Assembly (NCBI GenBank): GCA_039720395.1
Contig: CM077820.1
Coordinates: 14,345,848 to 14,409,847, forward strand
Reading direction: 5' to 3'
Source: Liquidambar formosana
Taxonomy: Eukaryota; Streptophyta; Magnoliopsida; Saxifragales; Altingiaceae
Length of the DNA: 64,000 bases
Position numbers and translations under genes: made by a program. The notes beneath the pieces were generated by a model. The model was given only the letters and a program-made list of their open reading frames with translations, did no database searches and was not told the origin of the DNA. Shown in pieces: positions 56,831 through 64,000 of this stretch. How positions within the stretch are numbered: the first letter of the stretch is position 1; the number at the start of each line of letters is the position of its first letter.

Positions 56831-58801
56831 ATTATATTTTGCAGGTTGTGAGATACAACAGCGATTCAGGTATAAGATATTTTGTGATATTATTAGTTAT
56901 GTGCCACAATGTTTTAGCATGAGATATGCATTTTTAGATTAATGAAATTGATATAATTTCAACTGAAATTATAAATTATTTTGTAGTTCTTGCTAAGCTA
57001 GATAGCTTATATTTTTGTGATCAAAAGAAACATTAATTGCATGAGATATGTATATGTATAGATTAAATTTGCTGAGAAAATTATTTTGTGCGTATGAGAT
57101 GACAATTAATATACCCACTTTGTACAAAATTGATGTACTGTAAAATAAGTACAGATGTTTTCTCACTAGGCTGTTTAGCTCCCTGTGTTATATAAATAAA
57201 CACTTTCAGGTAGTCAATGTCGGAGGCACATAGTGGAAGAGGGATCGTGATTTGTATAGATTATGGGTTAATTTATTTGTTATTTCTATAAAGTTGATGT
57301 AAGTTTTATTTAATGAGTTGGGAAATGTATATTCATTTGAGATTTGGGTTAGCCGCTGCTTTCCACAGCTTTACTATATTTTGTAATTTCAAAGGAAATT
57401 CATTTTGTTGAAAGAGTTTTTATTGGTACGGAGCTCATAAATTTGAACGTGTTTTGAGGGTCGTTACAAAAACATTTCCTATATTTGCAGTACATTAAAT
57501 AATCATACAAATTAATGCTTATAGTCCTCTCTGAGGGTTTCCATTCGTATTCATAGTATTTGGAAAATATCCTATCTCTTTTTTCGTTTAGTGGTAAGAC
57601 ACAAAACACTGAACGGTGTGCACACATGCACCCACGTAAATTCAATATGAATTCAAGCACCACCTCAAAAAGGATGACTAGAAAATAGAAATTTATATTT
57701 AGTGTTTTGATACAATCTCCTAGTGGTTCAATAAACTGGTACACTCTAATTAGGTAACGAATTAAAGAAGTGTCGTGTAACAGTAATGTTGTCATTCATA
57801 TTAGAAGAATAAAAATGCAGATATTATACAATTTTCTAACACGTTGTCCCCAAGGTAAAACTGCATGGCCAACCTTGTTGTAGGCTTTGCAAGTCTACAC
57901 AACTTATTAAAGCAAGAATTGTTCCATCTCAAGTACATTCTTACACCCATAATTTTTGTAAAAAATAAGTGATAAAACTGTAATGAAGATAAAATAGCTT
58001 TTCCCAATAAAACCTTTTTTTTTTCCTAACAGTTATGGGGCCTGTTTAAGAGCTTAATAAATTATAGCGTACTAGGACTATGCCAGTCTACAATTGTTAT
58101 TTGGTTTTTAAATAAACCAACTCACGGTTGATTTGAAAAAATACCTATGTTTATACCTTCTTTTCAGAAGAAAGCTGAATTGTTATATCAAAAAAGAGAA
58201 ATTTACCAAACAATACGTGTAAAATTAATCATAACTAACTTGACATATCTTTAGCGGGCTAGATTTTCAAGTTTGTCAAACGTCATAGTGTGTAACATTA
58301 ATAATTATTATCCAAGACACGCCAGCCCAACGGCTCCAACAATGAGTAAAGGTACTGTAGAAATATACCCATCAGCCCACAACTCAAACCAAAACGGTTA
58401 CACCACCAAGGCACCAACTGAAATGCCTGTTCAAAAGCTCTAACGGCAAAAAAGCATAAGAATATCAAAATAAAACGAGTAGATTTTTAAGAATAAATAT
58501 ATTTTATTGAAATACCAAGAAACCAACAATAATTTTCCCAGAAACCCAATAAGATGCCCTATCGATCAAGAACAAGCCAACACTTCCAGTAAGACGTTGC
58601 CCTGGAAAACAAAAACCAGAACCAAGAAAGCCCTACGCATAAACATAACCACAAAAACAATGGCTACAAAGAAAGTTAATGTTGAAAATTTGGATACCCT
58701 GTAGGTTTTTTCTCTATAGGTATCTTGTAGGGCAACTCTTGAGCTACACCCCACCACAACAGGCTCTTTATGAACCGAAACGACCCCAACTCTTTCTTAG
58801 C

Positions 58802-58812
58802 CTATAAATATC
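58802..58812 (+). promoter_or_regulatory. TATA box of truncated P450 pseudogene
   Basis: CTATAAATATC about 100 bases before the ATG at 58907, identical to the one at 27769. Confidence 0.5.
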
Positions 58813-58906
58813 ACAACAGAGTTGGCCTATCCATCTCCAATTCTCCATAATCATCCTCACTTTTTCTTTTCCATTTTTTTTTTCAATTGCGTCACAATTA
58901 AGTGTC

Positions 58907-59388
58907 ATGGATCTCTCATTCCCATACCCACTTCACCTTGTAGTCCTCTTAATTTGCATCTCTCTCTCATCTAAATACTCATCTTCAAAACCAAAAAATC
59001 CTATCCTACGAATCTAATGCTTCCACCGGGTAAAACAGGATGGCCAATCATCGGCGAAACATTGGAATATGCGATGGCTGGACAAACTGGAAACCCAGGG
59101 AAATTCATAAATGAAAGAATGAAAAAATACTCACACGATGCATGTATTCAGAACCTCTTTGGTTGGAGAGAACATGGCCGTCTTCTGTGGTGCGGCAGGG
59201 AACAAGTTCTTATTCTCGGACAAGAACAAGCTTGTTACCACTTGGTACCCTCATTCGGTGGAGAAGGTTATGTTGCCTCCTCCTTCAAATGCTGAAACTG
59301 ATGTGAAATTAGGCGTGACAAGAATGCTCAGCATCCTGCCTGAGTTTCTCAAGCCAGAAGCCTTGAAAAACTATGTGGCCATCATGGA
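58907..59388 (+). pseudogene. CYP716-family P450 pseudogene cut by copia insertion
   Basis: The start codon and anchor-coding region match the copy at 27884. An AATT insertion near 58953 and neighbouring small changes shift the frame, giving a stop near 59015. A 4-base GCAT insertion near 59140 shifts it again. The exon then ends within the codons for VAIMD, where the copia LTR begins (59389). The rest of exon 1 and exons 2-3 would lie beyond the element, outside this window. The small lesions alone disable the gene, whichever came first. Confidence 0.9.
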
Positions 59389-59599
59389 TGTTACCGTGTA
59401 TGTGTATTGTAACTGTATACGTGTATGTGTATTGTAACTGTATAAAGTATAGCGTAGGCCCCTGTATTGTATAGCTATACCTAGGATTATTCCTAGCCTA
59501 AACTCTATATATAGGTCCCTCATGTACATGAAATACACACAATCAATAGCAAGGGTTTTAACCCTCTTTTTCCCTTCTCTCCTTCTGTGTTCCATCGCA
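59389..59599 (+). repeat. Copia 5' LTR
   Basis: Starts TGTTACCGTGTATG and ends CA shortly before the primer-binding site, about 211 bp. A TATA box CTATATATAGG lies at 59505-59515. A ~28-bp internal duplication GTGTATGTGTATTGTAACTG occurs at 59396 and 59422. The exact end is inferred without the 3' LTR. Confidence 0.85.
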
Positions 59600-59602
59600 A
59601 TA

Positions 59603-59614
59603 TGGTATCAGAGC
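59603..59614 (+). other. Primer-binding site (initiator tRNA-Met type)
   Basis: TGGTATCAGAGC, the common plant copia priming sequence complementary to the 3' end of initiator tRNA-Met, 3 bases after the inferred LTR end. Confidence 0.92.
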
Positions 59615-59662
59615 GGGGTTTGGTCCTCTGAAAGTTTTTTTTTCTCTCCCATTTCCGGTGAC

Positions 59663-60022
59663 GAGCAAGCCGAAGCCTTTTCACATTTTTCAGGTACGTT
59701 CTGCACATCACCCAACCTTTGCACCACACCCACCTGCCTCGCCTCTCTCTGCTCTACAAAACGCCGCCAACCAGCTCACCAGCAAGCTCCCCACGCGCCC
59801 ACACGCGCCACCAATTTGCAGGCGCGTCAGATCCACGCGCACAGCAAGTCGAAGCTATTTTTCGCATTTTTGGGTACGTTCTGCACATCACCCAACCTTT
59901 GCACCACATCCACTTGCCTCGCCTCACTCTGCTCTACAAAGAGCCGTCAACCAGCTCACCAGAAAGCTCTCCACGCGCCCACACGCGCCACCTCTTTGCA
60001 GGCGCGTCAGATCCACGCGCAC
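59663..60022 (+). repeat. 180-bp direct duplication in copia leader
   Basis: Two adjacent units offset by exactly 180 bases. Matching landmarks: GGTACGTTCTGCACATCACC at 59693 and 59873, and GCGCCCACACGCGCCACC near 59796 and 59976. Open frames here are by-products of the composition. Confidence 0.9.
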
Positions 60023-60026
60023 TGAG

Positions 60027-60800
60027 CTCTGCCACGCGCTGCCACGCGCCATCTTCACAACGCCTCCAGCGCTTACGTCAGCGCTTACGTCAGCAGCGTC
60101 TAATCAGCGCCACGTCAGCGCCACCTAACTCCCACGTCAGCGCCACGTAACTGCCACGTCATCGACACGTCAGCAACCACCACAGCCACGGCATCGCCAC
60201 GTCATCGCCACGTCATCGCCACGTCAGCAACCACCACTGCCACGTCAGCGCCACGTCACGGCCACGTCAGCGCGCACCACTGCCACGTCAGCACACCACG
60301 CCACGTCAGCGGCCACGTCAGCAGCCACGTCAGCAGCCACCACTGCCACGTCATCAGCCACGTCACTGCCACGTCACTGCCACGTCACAGCCACGTCAGC
60401 AGATTACTGCCACGTCGCAGATTACTGCCACGTCGCAGCCACGTCAGCAGCCACGTCACTGCCACGTCACTGCCACGCCATCAGCCACGTCAGCAACCAC
60501 CACTGCCACGTCAGCGCCACCTCAGCGCGACGTCACTGCCACGTCAGCGCACAACTGCCACGTCAGCGGCCACGTCAGCAGCCACCACTGCCACGTCAGC
60601 GCCACGTCATCAGCCACGTCAGCGCGACGTCACTGCCACGTCAGCACCCACCACTGCCACGTCAGCACCCACCACTGCCACGTCAGCACCACGTCAGCGC
60701 CACGTCAGCGCGCACCACTGCCACGTCAGCACACCACTGCCACGTCAGCGCCACGTCAGCAACCACCACTGCCACATCAGCACTGCTGCCACGTCAGCCA
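60027..60800. repeat. CCACGTCAGC minisatellite in copia leader
   Basis: About 770 bases of degenerate 10-20-bp units built on CCACGTCAGC, often as GCCACGTCAGCGCCACGTCA and ACCACTGCCACGTCAGC. CACGTCA recurs dozens of times. Much more G/C-rich than the surroundings. The unit length and sequence vary too much for a CRISPR, and it lies between the primer-binding site and gag. Confidence 0.95.
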
Positions 60801-60944
60801 TACTGCATCTGTTTGCTGATTTTTCTTCATTTTCTCCATTTCTGGACCATTTTCAGCAAACAAACAGTCATTCTTAGGTATTTTCAGCCCTCTGATCTCA
60901 TTTTTGAGCTCCTTTTTGGCTAATTCTACTCCGAGTGTGCAGTT

Positions 60945-63900
60945 ATGAGTAACCCAGAGCTTGCTATCAACATCCCTCTGGTCTTAAATGGCCAGAATTA
61001 TGTTCTCTGGGCTCAAGCCATGTCTGGCTACCTTCGTGGTCACAAACTCTGGCGAATTGTCACTGGTGATGTCACTGAACCAAAGAAAGGGACAGAAGAA
61101 CTTGAAGAAAAATTTGTGGATCGTCTTGAAGAGTGGGACAGTAAGAATCAAAAGATCATCTCTGCTTTTCGCAGTACCTCTATTCCATCCATTGGTATGC
61201 AGTTTGGCCGTTTTGAAACCGCCAAAGCTGCTTGGGATTTTCTTGCCGACCGCTACACCACTGCTGGTCTCTCTCATCAGTACCAACTTTTAGATCAACT
61301 TCACCGCATGCGTCAAGAACCTGGAGAAGCAATTGACATTTTCCACTCCCGGATGCAGGCCTTTTGGGATCAATTGGCCGCTTCAGAACCTACTTGGACC
61401 TGTTCTCAGGATGCGGCGAAATTTCTCAGTTACCGAAATCAGCAGCGTCTAATCCATTTTTTGATGGCCTTGGATGATGTATTCGAACCTACACGTGCAA
61501 TTTTGCTTCATCGCACTCCATTACCGACCTTGGAAAGTGCTGTTTCTGAACTTGTTGCATATGAGACTCGACGCTGTACTCGCCTTCCTCCTTCTACTGA
61601 ATCTGCTCTTGCAACTCCCTTCTCAGCACCGGCCCACACTGCTATGGCCACTCCTCCTTCTGGGCGTCCATCTCTATCAGGTTGCAAGTTTTGTCATGCG
61701 CCGAACCATACTCTGCTTCACTGTCCTATTCGAGTCTGCAAGCACTGTCACAAGCGCGGTCCAGGTCATTTCTTAAATGACTGTCCACGCAATCCAAACC
61801 CACAACCTCGACATGATCATTCCAGAGGAAATTCATCTAGGTCTAACAGGTTCAAGCCTCACCATCGTTCTACTACTGCTGCTACTACTGCTGCTGCTAC
61901 TGAGGACATCTCTCCACCTACCTCTCCCACTTCATCTCTCTCTAATGCCGATCTCACTGCTCTTCTCAAACAGGTCCTCTCTACTTCTGGTAACCCTCCT
62001 CCTACTGCTCTCTCCGTCACACCAGGTACTTCCTCTTGGTATTTTGACTCAGCCTGTTGTAATCATATGACATCTGATCACTCTCTTTTCACTACTCAAG
62101 TTCATACTTCTCATCTTCCTCCTATTCATACTGCTGATGGCTCTCACATGCATATTAATCACATTGGACAAATCTCTAACTCCAAAGTGTCTCTCCCTGA
62201 TACTTATTTCATTCCTCAACTCACTTTAAATCTTATTTCTGTGGGACAACTTTGTGAACTTGGTCTTAATGTTACCTTCTCTTCTACTGGTTGTATTGTA
62301 CAGGATCCAAAGACGGGACAGACGCTTGGGACCGGCCGTAGAGTTGGACGTTTATTTGAATTGATCAACTTCCACACTCCATCCCACCTTACCTCTCCCG
62401 CTCACTCCGCTGCTGCCTCAACTCCTCCCTCTTTAACTCTTTGGCATGCTCGCTTAGGACATATTTCCTTCAGTCGTTTACAAAAATTGGCTTCTAGTGG
62501 TATTTTGGGCCCTGTAATAAATAAACATGATGATTGTTTATCTTGTCAGCTCGGTAAACAACCTGCTTTACCTTTTTCAAATAGTGATTCTGTTTCTAAT
62601 GCCCCATTTGACTTAGTTCATTCTGATATTTGGGGTCCCTCTCCTACCACCACCATGGGTGGATCCAAGTATTTTGTTATCTTCATTGATGATTATTCTC
62701 GCTTTACTTGGATTTATCTTATGCAGCATCGCTCTGAACTGAAACAGATTTACTATAACTTTGCCCGCATGATTACCACTCAGTTTTCGCGTCCTATTAA
62801 AATCTTTCGTGCAGATAATGCTATGGAGTACCGCGACACTGACTTCCTCCAATTTCTTCAACAACAAGGCACCCTTCCTCATCGTTCTTGCCCAGGCACT
62901 TCTCAGCAAAATGGTCGCGCCGAACGCAAACATCGTCACATTTTGGACACTGTTCGTTCTCTTCTTCTCTCTTCCTCCTGTCCTGAGCATTTTTGGGGAG
63001 AAGCTGCTCTCACCGCCGTTTTCACCATCAACCACATTCCCTCTCCTGTCATTAATAATCAATCTCCCCATGAACGGCTTTATGGTACACCTCCTCACTA
63101 CAGTACTCTCCGTGTTTTTGGCTGTGCCTGTTTTGTGTTACTTCAACCACATGAACGTACCAAGCTTCAACCTCGTGCCCGTCTCTGCTGCTTCTTGGGT
63201 TATGGGATAGAACACAAAGGCTATAGGTGTTGGGATCCTATTTCCAAACGTCTTCGTATTTCCCGTCATGTGGTCTTTTGGGAACACAAACTGTTCTCCT
63301 CTCTCTCCAAATTTCATCTCCCTTCCTCATCTACCCTTTCTTTATTTACTAACCCCTCTATTTCTTTATTTCCTGATGATGTTGACACAGGTTCAGATAC
63401 ACCAACTACGGCCCCTCCTGCAGTGCCCGTCCCGCCTGACGATCCTGACAATCTCGTTCCCACTCCTCCTCTAGCTCTTCGCCGTTCTACTCGGGTAAGA
63501 GAATTGCCAGTCCATCTTCGTGACTTTCATTGTTTCTCCACTATTCTTTCTCAACATGAGCCTCAATCTTATCGCGAGGCTTGTACTAACCCTCTTTGGC
63601 AGCAAGCAATGGATACTGAATTACAGGCTTTACACAAAACTCATACTTGGGACTTGGTTGATCTTCCCCTGGGCAAACATGCCATTGGATGTAAATGGGT
63701 TTACAAGATCAAGACTCGCTCTGATGGAGCTATTGAACGCTATAAGGCTCGCCTCGTTGCCAAAGGCTTTACTCAGGAGTATGGAATTGACTATGAAGAG
63801 ACCTTTGCTCCTGTCGCCCGTCTTACTTCTGTCCGGAGTCTCCTAGCTGTGGCCGCTGTCCGCCAATGGGGATTATTTCAGATGGATGTTAAGAATGCAT

Positions 63901-64000
63901 TTCTAAATGGTGATCTTCATGAAGAAGTCTACATGCAACCACCTCCTGGGTATGATCATTTACCTAACCAGGTCTGTCACCTCCGTCGCGCCTTGTATGG
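60945..64000 (+). CDS. Copia gag-pol polyprotein, 3' end outside window
   Basis: One uninterrupted frame of 1018 codons to the window edge. N-terminal copia Gag domain (residues ~1-230). Two zinc knuckles: CX2CX4HX4C at 247-260 and a CX6H variant at 265-280. Aspartic protease with WYFDSACCNHM (Asp368; DSA where DSG is usual). GAG-pre-integrase HHCC zone WHARLGH..CLSC from ~500. Integrase DDE at Asp561, Asp624 and Glu660 (spacing 62 and 35). RT start KWVYKIK..YKARLVAKGFTQ from ~915 and QMDVKNAFLNG. The RT YxDD box and RNase H fall beyond the edge. The absence of stops suggests a young, possibly autonomous copy. The start ATG is the first in this frame ahead of the Gag homology. Confidence 0.95.
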   Translation, partial: MSNPELAINIPLVLNGQNYVLWAQAMSGYLRGHKLWRIVTGDVTEPKKGTEELEEKFVDRLEEWDSKNQKIISAFRSTSIPSIGMQFGRFETAKAAWDFLADRYTTAGLSHQYQLLDQLHRMRQEPGEAIDIFHSRMQAFWDQLAASEPTWTCSQDAAKFLSYRNQQRLIHFLMALDDVFEPTRAILLHRTPLPTLESAVSELVAYETRRCTRLPPSTESALATPFSAPAHTAMATPPSGRPSLSGCKFCHAPNHTLLHCPIRVCKHCHKRGPGHFLNDCPRNPNPQPRHDHSRGNSSRSNRFKPHHRSTTAATTAAATEDISPPTSPTSSLSNADLTALLKQVLSTSGNPPPTALSVTPGTSSWYFDSACCNHMTSDHSLFTTQVHTSHLPPIHTADGSHMHINHIGQISNSKVSLPDTYFIPQLTLNLISVGQLCELGLNVTFSSTGCIVQDPKTGQTLGTGRRVGRLFELINFHTPSHLTSPAHSAAASTPPSLTLWHARLGHISFSRLQKLASSGILGPVINKHDDCLSCQLGKQPALPFSNSDSVSNAPFDLVHSDIWGPSPTTTMGGSKYFVIFIDDYSRFTWIYLMQHRSELKQIYYNFARMITTQFSRPIKIFRADNAMEYRDTDFLQFLQQQGTLPHRSCPGTSQQNGRAERKHRHILDTVRSLLLSSSCPEHFWGEAALTAVFTINHIPSPVINNQSPHERLYGTPPHYSTLRVFGCACFVLLQPHERTKLQPRARLCCFLGYGIEHKGYRCWDPISKRLRISRHVVFWEHKLFSSLSKFHLPSSSTLSLFTNPSISLFPDDVDTGSDTPTTAPPAVPVPPDDPDNLVPTPPLALRRSTRVRELPVHLRDFHCFSTILSQHEPQSYREACTNPLWQQAMDTELQALHKTHTWDLVDLPLGKHAIGCKWVYKIKTRSDGAIERYKARLVAKGFTQEYGIDYEETFAPVARLTSVRSLLAVAAVRQWGLFQMDVKNAFLNGDLHEEVYMQPPPGYDHLPNQVCHLRRALY

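Larger units (their letters stand above)
54612..57468. mobile_element. Solo LTR, 2.9 kb
   Basis: Absent from copy A at the aligned position (about 24165). It starts CATAATAACCC and ends GGGTCGTTACA, an imperfect terminal inverted repeat, with a perfect 5-bp duplication AAAAC at 54607-54611 and 57469-57473. The canonical start would be TGTAACGACCC; the copy differs only by transitions. No gag or pol coding was recognised, so it is either a solo LTR of a large element or a non-coding derivative. A TTTATAAGG word near 54750 might be its TATA box. Confidence 0.8.
54308..59388. repeat. Segmental duplication copy B, right part
   Basis: Counterpart of 23865-28390. It lacks the LINE (empty site at 57699-57709) but carries a solo LTR (54612-57468). 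It includes the upstream region and start of the P450 pseudogene at 58907. Confidence 0.85.
59389..64000 (+). mobile_element. Ty1/copia LTR retrotransposon, 5' part
   Basis: 5' LTR (59389-59599), tRNA-Met-type primer-binding site (59603-59614), a 1.3-kb leader and a gag-pol frame open to the window end. The domain order protease, integrase, reverse transcriptase (integrase before RT) defines copia. The element runs off the window, so the 3' LTR, RNase H and target duplication cannot be checked. Confidence 0.95.

Noticed and set aside
59522..60150. Several overlapping open frames of 140-167 codons in the copia leader
   Set aside because: They follow the 180-bp duplication and G/C-rich satellite, overlap in different phases, and lie between the primer-binding site and gag. 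Composition artefacts.
60027..60800. Repeat array considered as a CRISPR-like array
   Set aside because: Units are 10-20 bp, degenerate and without regular spacers, and they lie inside a plant retrotransposon leader.
61474..63846. Open frames on both strands within the copia region
   Set aside because: Shadows of the gag-pol frame, which has all expected domains.
1..64000. Complete triterpenoid biosynthetic gene cluster
   Set aside because: Only P450s are present. No cyclase, acyltransferase or glycosyltransferase was recognised, so the term cluster is not supported for this window.

Overview
The window looks like nuclear DNA of a eudicot plant. It is AT-rich, its genes have GT..AG introns, and about 60-70 percent of it is transposable elements of typical plant classes (CACTA, Ty1/copia, long solo LTRs, L1-type LINEs, Stowaway/Tourist/Mutator MITEs, a TRIM-like element), plus relics of an endogenous pararetrovirus. 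I cannot name the species. No rRNA, tRNA, CRISPR or bacterial feature is supported.

The only host genes recognised are a same-strand tandem array of cytochrome P450 genes of the CYP716 family, whose characterised members oxidise pentacyclic triterpene scaffolds. Three copies look intact, each with the same three-exon structure (second exon 188 nt, third exon 300 nt): 9945-11704 (486 aa), 39329-42228 (484 aa) and 47249-50689 (488 aa). Three are pseudogenes: 507-741 (fragment), 27884-31289 (four frameshifts and a stop) and 58907-59388 (frameshifts, then cut by a copia element). No oxidosqualene cyclase, glycosyltransferase or P450 reductase is present, so this is a P450 array and not a complete pathway cluster.

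Layout: 1-9.4 kb is a P450 relic, pararetrovirus relics split by a CACTA-like element, and antisense LTR fragments. 9.4-13.5 kb is the first intact P450 with its 3' flank. 13.5-28.4 kb is segmental-duplication copy A, interrupted by an 8.0-kb CACTA element (itself carrying a 3.1-kb solo LTR) and by a LINE. 27.9-31.3 kb is the second pseudogene, with a MITE-filled intron. 31.3-39.3 kb is repeats. 39.3-50.7 kb holds the other two intact P450s, with repeats between them. 50.8-52.1 kb is a decayed LINE ORF1. 52.5-59.4 kb is copy B of the duplication, carrying a 2.9-kb solo LTR but an empty LINE site. 59.4 kb to the end is a young-looking Ty1/copia element with an open gag-pol frame running off the window.

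The most useful observations are: precise target-site duplications that order the insertion events; an empty site dating the LINE after the duplication; a histidine replacing the I-helix acid in the middle P450; an ACGT-core minisatellite in the copia leader; a 112-codon frame kept open in two CACTA copies; and a palindromic MITE family concentrated in the P450 introns and flanks. All exon boundaries and alignments were read by eye. Percent identities, ages and subfamily names were not computed.
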